From assembly GCA_030867875.1 (NCBI GenBank), contig JAOWCC010000577.1:94345740-94409739 (forward strand): a DNA stretch of 64,000 nt, written 5' to 3'. The translations under genes and the position numbers were made by a program. Every line of letters starts with the position of its first letter. The stretch's first letter is position 1. Origin of the DNA: Actinernus sp. WN-2022 (lineage: Eukaryota > Cnidaria > Anthozoa > Actiniaria > Actinernidae). Shown piece after piece: positions 46,841 through 58,800 of the stretch. The notes beneath the pieces were generated by a model. It saw nothing but the letters and a program-made list of their open reading frames with translations. It was not told the DNA's origin and did not search any database.

Positions 46841-49800
46841 CTACAGAGAAGGAAAGAGACGGCGTCAGATAACACACGGGAACGGATCTATTGTCGTTAA
46901 TATATTGGGCAACACAATGAGCTACCAATAATGCCTAACTGCTTGGCATCAAAGGGGCACTGCCAATCGAATAGACTCATTTCGCATTCAAGAATTACCG
47001 CTGGATGCGATGACTACAGACGTATTTACTCGACGTTAGTCTCATTCTGATGTTAAATATTCACAAATACCAGCGAGAAGGTGCAGAAGATCAAACCACA
47101 ACAATACATAGAGTTGTGAACAACCCATCTTCTCGCTGGTATTTATGAATATTTAACATCAGAATGAAACTAATGTTGAGTAAATGCGTCTGTAGTCATC
47201 GCATCCAGCGGTAATTCTTGAATGCGAAACTGAACTATTCAACCCTGAAATTCTTTTTTTTAAACAAAACTACAAAATAACATCCTGATACCATGTGAAT
47301 GTCCCGATATGCTTTTTAAACTTTTTCAATTCAATAGAGGTTAAAGTGAATTACAAAAGCTTATTCTAGAAAGTTGATTTTGGTTACAGCTCCGGCTAAA
47401 TTTCTCTTAGAAGCAGTATTTTCATCCACTCGAATCTTTGGCATTCTTCATCAATAATTGCCACAAATTGTCTCCAATATACCTGGTAAGCATATTTAGT
47501 TTTGTTGTCTTCCGTGATGAGAAAGGTTATCATTTAGGGGTTGACATAGCCCCCAAAAATAAAAATATCGTGTTGATCATTTCCATATATGATGATACTT
47601 ATAGGGATTAAGACATACGCTGTATTCCTAAAGGTTCTATAACAAGACAACGAAAAAGGAATCCCATTGGGGAAGAAAAAAGAAACATCGTTAGCCAATA
47701 GATGAGATGTTCACCTATTATTCCTATCACAAATGTCTAGTTTCTAACATCGATGTGTTGCCTTGTCAAACAGTCTAATCAATTCAATCAAGATCTCATC
47801 AGTTCAATCAAAATGATGTTCACATTTTGGTAGTTTGGTATCGTAAGTTGCTTTAGTTATACCTCTTCCAAACTTGGATGTAAAACCTACAAGTTAAAAA
47901 GTATCTATCTTATGAATAACCCTTTCGAGTCACATTAATCACCACCAAAACGCAAGTTAAGATGCATGAGAAGTCCTGCATATCATAACATAACACATAG
48001 AATCGATAACAATATATTTATTCACCTTGTGCATGAGGTCCTTCTTCGTCTGCTCGCTCTTAGCCAGTTCCTTCTTCAGTTTCTCTACTACACTCTGAAG
48101 AGTTTCTATGTTATTCTCTCGAGTCTTAGTTTCTTTTTCTTGCTGCTGAAGAGCTTTCTTTATTTCTGTACGAAAAACAGAAATCGCGAATATAAAAACG
48201 TGTCCGGTTAAAAAAAAAGGGGGGGGGGGGGGGGGGGGGAAGAGAGAATCATATAGTCATCATAATCACCACCACCACTACCATCAACATCATCGTTTTC
48301 GTCGTGATCATCATCATCATCACCATCACCACCCCTCCGCCTAAGTTCTGGTATGTCGTGTGCATGGGAGTTCATGGGTTCAAACCCTTGCCGGACCAAC
48401 ACTCAAGGTCTTAAAATAACTGAGTAGAAGGTGGCGGTTAGACCTTCACGTCTTCTCGGATAAGGACGTAAAATCGTGGGACTAAGTCAACAGAGGGCCA
48501 TGTGGAAGATTACTGAGCTGCATGTTAGCAGTAAACGTGGTACCCTCTATAAATAAAGTACCTTTATACTTTACTTTACCACCATCATCGTCAAGATCAC
48601 CATCATCATTAGTAGTAGTATATTCTTGTTGAAGTAATCACGAGTAATATTTTCACAGTGAAGAGGAAGTCACAGCTTCTTACCTTGAACCTTGTTTTCC
48701 CTTTCCTTGAGCTGTTGTACTACTTTCTTGCGCTCCTGCTCAAGCTCTTGGAGTTGTTTTGTTGCACTTAAAGGTATCAAAACAGGAATAAGAGAAAGTT
48801 AGATATACTTAACGGAACTGGGCCATCTTTTTAAATCACTTGTGTTAGCTAAATTAGTGTACGGTCTTTCAGTTTATGGTAGCAGTGAATCTGACCTTAC
48901 CACAGTGCATCGCTTCATAAAAGGATGCTACTAAAGAAAGTACTTTTCTCTACTTTTTTTTATCCATGCTTTACTAGAAAGAAGCGACCATCGCATATTT
49001 ATTAAAGTCAAAAATATTAATTACCTTCCATTAAGATCACTCATGCCCATAGCTAAGTCATCATCACTTAAGTTAAGAAGATTAACTAGTGTATATCCCA
49101 GAATCAATACAGCGTTTCAAAAACACTTTTGTGAATAGGTTAGTATTTAAGTACAATCTAATTCTTAATTCCTATATTATTTTATCCATGTGTATATGCG
49201 CTAATAAAATTTATTCTTACATCTGATATGTATAATATAAATGCTTAGCAAAGACACATTACGATTATTACTAGTATACCTAACAGGTAGTGAATGCTGC
49301 TCTGCTCAATTAAGGAATTGTATTAGAAGAGAACCTACAGTAGCACTTTGGCAGGAAAAATAGATTACTGGGTGATAAAAATGCCAAGGTGTTAGATGAA
49401 TATATTTTGTAGTTTTGGGGCTATCGTGAGACTGAATCCTGTTTGAGCTGTGGTGTGTAACTCAAAAGTTGTCGCGATTTATTTTCGTTTTGTCCCGACA
49501 TATCAACGATCTCCCGGTAAATTCCCTGAGCCTACCAATTCCCAACATTTTCTTAAGATTCCCGGCACAACAAACTGATGTTCTCCCCGGTGAAGTTTAA
49601 ACACCGGAAATCAACTGTAATTGAGAATGTAATTGTAAATGCTAATTGTATTTTGACCCGGCTGCTTGACTTTATTGAAGCCAATTAGAAAACATTATTT
49701 GCTGCTCACCATCTTGATAACAGGAGAGATCTTGCTCTTTGGAAACTGATAGTTCACACAGAGTTAAAAAGAGTTCGCGGATGAGTTCGCCTATACGTCT

Positions 49801-52800
49801 ACACTTGATTACACAAGGATTGCATAGACAGAAATGCATTAAAGAACGGTTGAACGTAGTTAGCTCAAACAATGCAGATTTCACCTCGTGTAATGTCGTG
49901 ACAATCAGATCCGTGCAAAGCAGTGTGGTAAAAAAAGGCAATAGAAGTGATGCACTGTAGTAAAAAAAAAGAAATCAACTGAGATATCAGTTGGTTTTGT
50001 ATCATATACGTTTTCAAAACATTAAAAAAGCCACATCCCACATGGGTCACGATTATGTTCTATCTTATAACCTTACCAATCATGTTGACTCTTCAGGTTA
50101 TCGTTATGACGTCTTAGCATCTCACTCAACTCCGTCAAAGCCTTGTGCTCATCCTGGGCCGCCATTAGGCTTCGCTGGTTCGTCTCGAGTCTTGGTTTTG
50201 AAAGCAGAAGTAAGTTGTTTTACGTCAACAGGGTGTTTGCCACACAGAGGACAACAAGTCCTGCACTTCTCTACTCAAACAACAAACTGCATTCTACGAA
50301 TCTCTATTTATAAGTGGAAATTAGATGTGCACAGGTCGCAAGTGCTGTCATTGAAACTTGACCACATAAAGAAATGAAAATGACAGACATTACTACAACC
50401 TTCTCCACGTCAGTTATCTTGTTTCCCAACTTAACTTTCAAACCAATAGCACTAGTGAGCTTCAGAGTGGAGTATACGAGTATGACTTTTACTACGAGAC
50501 AGTACGACTTTTTGACTCCGCATATCGCACTCGAGTAGAGATCATCCAATTCTTCTAAACAATGTTAGACATGAGAACAAGCTACTAAGAGTATTTGTTC
50601 GTTCATGTATACTCCCAAAGTATTCCTTAATTGTGAAAAGTTGTAGTCGTTCTCACACTCGAATCTGAAGCTCGCTAAAACTGGCTAGGGCTGATTATTG
50701 GCACCTTGGCGAATACAAAGCATGCTGACATCCTAACAAACCCTTGACGAGAAATGATAGATATATCAAGTATTTCTGAAGGGTTCCCACACATTTGCAA
50801 GGAACAAATTCCCTGACATTTCACTGTCTTTTCACTGACCCACAAGAAGCATTTTTCATTGACCTCCAGTGTACGCTCATATTTTTCCCAAATATTCAAT
50901 CGCTATTTTGGGACAGCAACATTGAACAAAACAGCCCAAAAATAGGTATGTGAAGTCTGAAAACAAAAAATCCCTAACTTTTCACTGACTTTTCATTGAA
51001 ATTTGGGATTTCCCTGACCTAATCGTAACTTCCCTGACAATTCCAGTACGTGACAATTCCCTGACATTGAAAAAGAAATGTTTTCCCTGACCGCAAGTGG
51101 TCCACTTGTTTCCCTTGCAGGGGTTTTATTTGTTTCGTGCCAAAACAACCTCCAAGATGACGTTCAAGTTTCTTAGAGGTGGGGTTAGACAAAGCCGCTA
51201 CTTTGTGTGGCGTACTTTATAATTGACAAGTGTGCACTAAAGATGTTTTTATTGGCTACTCATAATTTATTCACCGACTGGAGAATTCGCCGGTAAGTGT
51301 GGCGCGAAACAAGGATGAGAAGTCCAGCGCCAACCTAAATTACCAAAATATAAGCGGAGGAAAGACTTTGAGAAAGTCTGCCCACACCTCTGTGCCTGTT
51401 CCGCATATGCGATCTTGAGCTGCTCATGTTCTTCTTCTGTTACTTTGAGGCTTTCGTTTTTGCTTAGCAGAGATTCCATCTGCAAAGTAAAGTCATAGGG
51501 GTTGGTGTACATACTCAAGAAACGTTAACAAACCATGTAGTGGACATACTATTAACGATAATAATGATTGACATACATCTGATTACCTCTTTTGTGGCAG
51601 CTTTTTGGGACTCAAACATCATATTGATCTGAGTGGAACGAAGAATTGAATAGTTTCTTTAGCATGCAGCTCATAGGGAAAATTACTACAATCACTCGTG
51701 CGTCGAAACCTACCTGTTCACTCTGTGTTTCGCTTTTCCTTTCTGTTTCTCGTAGAAGTTGTCGTAGTTTCGTACACTAAAAGGTGACACCAAATGAATA
51801 AAATCATGACCCGGTTGTTCTAAAGTGGATAACTTCCGAGTAATACAGTACCGCTCGAAACCTATATTCTGATTGCACCATTATAGTGTAGCTCTATTGT
51901 TTTTTGTACTGCACGTTCTAAAGGTTAGGGTGTTTTGTATTGTTGGGTAAGCCAATGATGTGGCTTGTTTCGAGCGGTACAGGCCGGGTCTAACTCCTAC
52001 ACAACAGATAAAACCCTATCCAGTGGATAAAATATGTTAGTTGAATTAATACGTATCCACTAGATGATTTCTCCACTGTTTGACCAAGTGGCACCTGCCT
52101 AAAAACACCAACAAAAAAACACATGATAGCAATATATTAACCCAGTAGAGATATCCATGCTCTTCAGCTCTGCCTACCTCGGCTTCTGATTGTGCTCGTC
52201 GACATCGGTATTGTGAAATAAGCCGGTCAGCCTGCCCAACGGCCAGGGTTTTGGCTTCCAGAAGATCTTGAAGATGACTTTCTTTAGTCTGAGAGGAAAT
52301 TTAAACAAATAATAATAATAATGGCCATATTTATATGGCACCATATCACCACAGTCTCATGGCCCTTTACATGCATATTACTGACATATCCCGCCAGTGA
52401 TTTTTTCGGACTGCTTACGGCGGTAATAGCTGCCATGCAGTTTACAATATTGAGTGTGTGGTTAGTACAATGGCCAGGCTGCTGTACCGGGTGACAATCA
52501 GTGACGGACAGCTATAATAGAAGCGACAATTCGTGAAAACAATCCAGATTTATTTCAATGACGGTGAACATTGGGTAGATGGGGTGGCACAAGTAGTACG
52601 TGCTTTGCCTCTCGCCACTCTGGTCAGGGATCGAGCCCCTGTAACATGTGAATTGAGTTTGTTGGTATCTCAACCTTCCTCCGAGGGTTTTCTCCGGGTT
52701 CTTCGGTTTTCCTCCCTCCACAAAAACCAGCACGCTAAATTCCAATAAACAATTTTGACGATGTTGCGCGCGCAGCTATAACAAAGCGCATCTGTTTTAA

Positions 52801-55800
52801 ATAACAGAACGAGTCTTAGCAGCTCGCGTCTATTGTTCTACTGATGCGTGCGCAACATCGTCAAAATGGCCTATTCGATCGGTGGTTTAGCCGGGTACTG
52901 ATTTTGATCAGCCCCTGTGGTTGTTTCAGGTGACTTTGATCAGCCCCTGTGGTTGTTTCAGGTGACTTTGATAAGCCCCTATCGTTGTTTCAGGTGACTT
53001 TGATCAGCTCCTATCGTTGTTTCAGGTGACTTTGATCAGCCCCTATGGTTGTTTCAGGTCATGACTTTGATCAGCCCCTATGGTTGTTTCAGGTGACTTT
53101 GACCAGCCCCTATCGTTGTTTCAGGTCATGACTTTGATCAGCCCCTATGGTTGTTTCAGGTGACTTTGATCAGCCCCTATGGTTGTTTCAGGTCCTGACT
53201 TTGATCAGCCCCTATGGTTGTTCCAGGTGACTTTGATCAGCCCCTATGGTTGTTTCAGGTCCTGACTTTGATCAGCCCCTATGGTTGTTTCAGGTGACTT
53301 TGATCAGCCCCTATGGTTGTTTCAGGTGACTATGATCAGCCCCTATCGTTGTTTCAGGTCCTGACTTTTGTTTCAGGTGACTATGATCAGCCCCTATCGT
53401 TGTTTCAGGTCCTGACTTTGATCAGCCCCTATGGTTGTTTCAGGTGACTTTGATCAGCCCCTATCGTTGTTTCAGTTCCTGACTTTGATGAGCCCATATG
53501 GTTGTTTCAGGTCCTGACTTTGATCAGCCCCTATCGTTGTTTCAGGTGACTATGATCAGCCCCTATCGTTGTTTCAGGTCCTGACTTTGATCAGCCCCTA
53601 TGGTTGTTTCAAGTGACTTTGATCAGCCCATTGCCGTGCTGTTTCAGCCGCCTGCAAATCGCTGTCTCCTCTACTAACTATGCTGGCATTCAAGGCGTCT
53701 CTAGGTGTTCACCTTGGTTTTGTGCCTCCAGGTCTTTTTGTCTTTCCCATTTTTCAAGTCACACAAGAAAACTAGAACAACCAGCTATATTAACATTTTC
53801 TCGATGCGGCGCGAAGCTTTGATCGGAAATCAACATTGGCGGGAAATCTTGACAGATAGTTGAACTGTGATGAGAAATGATGGGCAAGAGCTCGTTAATT
53901 GTTGGAGAGGCAGGGCTTCAGATTTCACGCACTTTTCTACAAAATGCTATTTTCTACGCTTTCGATTTTCAACCAAAAATAGAGTTTTAAAAAGCTCCCA
54001 CTCAAGAGGAATTTGGTCGATTTGTTAGAAATTTTCACAAAATGTAACTTGATATCTCCGCTGCAAAAGGGTGTCGGGGAATTGGAAAATTCTAAAAATA
54101 GAGCTCTTGACGGCGTTTTCCGCAAATCTACTCTGATTATTTTTCGCCTTTTCACGGAGAGCATGTTAACTTTTGAACTAAATCGAATTTTGAAATTCGC
54201 CGACATGATTTTGTAATACGATTCCTCTGAAATACGACAAAGCAAACAGATTTTAAAACTTTAAAATATTTTCGGAGTCGGAGCTTCTGAAAGCCATCTC
54301 ACTAGATCCGAGAAACGGGATCGCGGAAAATTCGAGATTTTCAAAAACTCAAAACTTTTTATGTATTCTTGTAGCCAATTTTATAACCTTTAAAATGATA
54401 CATGGATGATTTATCTACGATGTTTCTTCGAGGCGCTACATAATTTAGACTGGAAACGCACCCTGAAGGTATCCGGTAACATTAAAGGGGGAAATAAAAC
54501 GACCTTACAGGTTGAAAAAACAAATACAGGGCTAGAAAAGTTTGGTTGTGAAAGAGCAGATTTCATATGAGTGGGACAAACTACAGCACGGTTACTGTAC
54601 GACATGCCGTCACATTGAAATGGTGTCCCTATTGTTTATGTCCTGCTGATCCAATCAAACTACAGAGATACAGTACAGCATGGTTACAATACGGTTACGG
54701 ACATGCCGTAGTTTGTCCCACTCATACGAAATCTGCTCTAGTGTAAAATGGTACTAAGTGATTGAGATTTCAATGAACAGAGTTTTATGTTCAGAGCTTG
54801 ATGTTAATTGATTAGCCTCATTTTCGTGATTTTCCTAGTTGATATCTTTGCAGATAAAAGCTGATACCTTTGCAGGAGTTGAAGTCCACACTATCACACC
54901 TTCTCAGTATTTCTTACTATGGCATGCTCTAATAAATGACTGACTAGCCTCATCGTCGTGATTAGGGCAGCAAGATTTGCATAAGGTCTACCGTACATAT
55001 ATATTCTGTTGATGATTAAACTAAACTCAATCGTTATAATTTCAACATAGGTAGTGACCAACTCGAAAGCGCTCATTACTCTGGCCACTGCACACAAGTT
55101 TTGTAGTTCTCCTCTCTATTAGTGTTGCACTTGATATTCCTTTATTGTATTTTCTGTAAACAGTGAGAAATAAAACTTGATCTTACCAGTAGAGATGACA
55201 ACTTCGCTTCATAAATATCAATTATTTCCGATGCCTTCGGATCTTTGATCTGAAATAAAAGATATGAAAAAGGGTTATGTTCCTCACCACATTTGTTAGT
55301 ACTCCAGCTGTCTTCATCATTCTATCATTCTACCATTGATACCTACTACATGTACCTACTACAATCACAACACTCACAACATTGCATTCCACACACAAGT
55401 CGATTTCCCTCTTTCTTAATGTCACATCAAACAAACTTATTTAATTCCAGGCATGGAATTTTGGTATTGTGTTTGCACATGCGCGTGGAGTAGCCTGCGA
55501 ACAGACTCATGGGAAGAGGGGAGGAGAAGAGGGAAGGCCTGCACGGATGCTATACAAATGTGAATTACACCCCTACATTGCTCCATCATTAGGCTCGGTT
55601 CAGACACTGCTCCACTCGTGCCGAACGCAATTGAAACAAAGGATAATAATTTGGCGGCTTTGTTTATCTAATTGGGTTCGGCACATGAGTGCAGCGGTAT
55701 CAGAAACGGGTCAAGTTATCAAGTATAATTACCACGTGAAAATACTTCATTGTAGAATGGACCAGTAGGAGTTTGCGTCGAAAATTTAGATGCAGATATT

Positions 55801-58800
55801 CAAATTTGTATAGCATCCATGTAGGCTCTTCTTCTATCCCTCCCATGAGCCTGTACACAGGCTAGGTGTGGAGGGATTAGGAAGCAAAGAAAATCGCCAA
55901 AACTGAGCTTCGTAAAATGAAACAAACTAAACATGAAATCCCTCATTGCATATTAGAAAGAAAAAGGCAACAACTTTAAATTTCAAAACAAACAGGTTAC
56001 GTTTAATTCTCAGGTTAAGTAGTAACATAAGAAAGTTCTTTAGCATGAATCTGTTGTTCCTGTCCTCTATTCTTCACTATTAATGATTTCACGATAGCCT
56101 CCTACGAAGCTAATTCCAAAACTAAAAGAAGAGTAATACAGGGATTCCTGTGGTCTTTACAAAGAGGGAGACTGGGGACCACGTTACCTCCTCTTCCTGT
56201 CCTTAGTTTCCCTCTTCCTTCTTACCACATAAAGTCTGTCTCCATAAGCTAAGATCGATAATTATCGTCCCAAACACCCACCTCCAGTCCTGACCGCATC
56301 CTCTCTATGAGTGTCTCAATATTGGCGTCAGTGACATTACTCCTATTGGAAACAGCTGGGGGACCTCGCACGCTATTGGCTGATGGTCGTCCAGTCAGAT
56401 TTGTTGAGCTTCTGGGTGGAGAGGAAGGAGGACTGAGTTCGTCATCACCTGGCCTTCGTAGCGTTGAGAGTTCCTCTTCTCGAGCGGAGTTATTTGATGC
56501 AATTACCTCACCCAGCCTTTAATCCATGAAATCATGATATACAAGGTCGTTAGAGAGAAACTTTATTTACGAAAAAGAAAGGCTATGAGACGCCCACATG
56601 CGTAAGTCTAATCTACACTGATTTGTCCATGTTTTCTTCAGTTGAGTGAACTTCATTTGAGTGAACCTCATTCCTAGCTTATCCTCCTAAATCTTATGCT
56701 GCGTTTCGCAATCGCAAATTGTACACCAGATGTCATTTGGCAAATGCTTCGCCTCTCACCTGTGGTTCGGGTTCGATTCCCTATCCCGGCGCCACACGTG
56801 AGTTGTTGGTATCTCGCCGTTGCTCTGTCTGTTTCTCTAAGAGAAACGGAATGTCCTCTTGAAGATGTACAGATGACGTCAAAACGTGATGGGAACCGTT
56901 ACGCCACTCGACTACATTTCGTGGCGTACTTAGTTGTTCTCGTGACGTTGTGACGTCATCTGTGCATCTAGGACAGCAGGACAGCAGGACAGCAGCACAA
57001 CAAAATGTCTATTTGTTAAATAGTATACACACGAATGGGTTGGCGTTATACCAAATCATCTGGAAATCAGGTAGAGTAGTAGCATGACTGATGATTGTCA
57101 AGGCTTTCTGGACATTGTCTCGTGTTCCGCTACTCATCGCGTGTGCTAGTAAGGGCACTAGACGCTGGTCTTGTAAGGCTGCTGAGAGATTCTCTAATAC
57201 TTCAGGCACGGTATTCTTCAAACCGCACATCAGATGAAGCATCTTAAGAACAACGTTTACTCCTCCTTCTCTGAAAGAAAGGTTTATAAAATAATGGTTC
57301 ACACATTAATAACTCAAAATGCTACCCATGTTGCATGTAGCAATGTGAGGCCCTTTCTTTCACTTGTTCGTACGAGGCCGATCTAACGGTCTTTTGGAGG
57401 CAAAATTGAGGGTGTTTTACTGTCTTCTGAGACATCCAAGGAGGTTTCATGCAACAAAATTTAAGGGAGTTTTGTAAAACGTCAAGGTCTTTTCAAGAAG
57501 AAAACCTGCTATTTGTGGTTTTATGGCTTCACTAATAATGGCTGCAATAGCTAAACCGCTATACCTATCAAAGAAATGAGCAAAAACAATATTTTAACTA
57601 AATACAGTTATAAAATTCACTAAATACGTAGTAGTCCACCTCGCAAATATGGTCAAGTTACTGTGCAAAAGTGAGCCTTCTCCCTGTTGCTAGTAAAAAA
57701 ATATTGACAACTAACAAGTTGCTAGTGGTATTTTCCTCTAATTTCCAACCCTGAAATAGTTTACAGTCTTGATCAGCAATACCTTCTTTCCCGAAAGAAA
57801 TATTCAGAAGCCATAAAAGAGACAATCATGTAGAATATTTTTCTTTTACAAATAAATGAGTTATTTAGATGATAGCAGTTTTAAAGAAAAACAGCTTCAG
57901 ATTATTTCCACACTATTTACATATTAAATTTACAGTACAGAGAGATTACATTATATAGTTTAGAAAGGTTTACACGCGGTAGGAATGTGTGTGCAGCAGT
58001 CACAGTTAAAAGTCCCGTTTCGTATTCGAAAATTACCGCAAAATGCGAGACTACAGACTGGGGTATTTTTTGTGTGCCTGCTCGTTACATCGCCATTGTT
58101 CTGTGCGACTACTAACTATTCAAAACGCTTCAATCCATGATCCGTGAAATAGAAAATGGCGTACTAGGTGTGCGAAGGGTCACGGTTGAGAGTGGCTCTT
58201 TAAACTGGCATATTTACAATTACCCTATATCATTATGACGTCACGGCTTGTTTATGAGGGGGACAGAATCGACTTGAACAATAGAATTTTGAACTAAATC
58301 TGCTCTGCTGAGGAAAATTTAACTTCGAATTGTCTAGTTTCCAGATATCAGCTGTATCAATGTTTATCCCACAATATTTACCGTATTTGGTGGCTGTTAC
58401 CGCTATTCTACGTTCTACAAAATGCATTTGATAGCGATTTGCTTTGTGTTGTTGCTGTTTTGTCCCCCTCCCACGACCGTGATCCTTAGCGTTTAAACAA
58501 TAGATCGTTTTGATTTGACGTCATAATGATATAGGTCAATTGTATCTGAGATGTTTGTGAATACTCCAGCCAGGGTTCTATCTAGGACTTTTTAGTTTCG
58601 GGGGGGGGTTCGAGTAGGTAAAGGTCGCAAGATTTCTAGGGGCGTTCGGGGGCATCCTTCCCACGAATTTAGATGCTCTGATATACAATCTCATGAATTT
58701 TGGAAAGCACCAATGAAAAGTTAACAGTTACATTGTATATTTAAATGCAATAATATTCACCACTACGTTGGGGGGGAAGCGATTGGTAGTTTGGTGGAGA

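Noticed and set aside
53604..53822. Open frame at the end of the SINE-tail minisatellite
   Set aside because: It begins in the tandem repeat and has no recognisable pattern.
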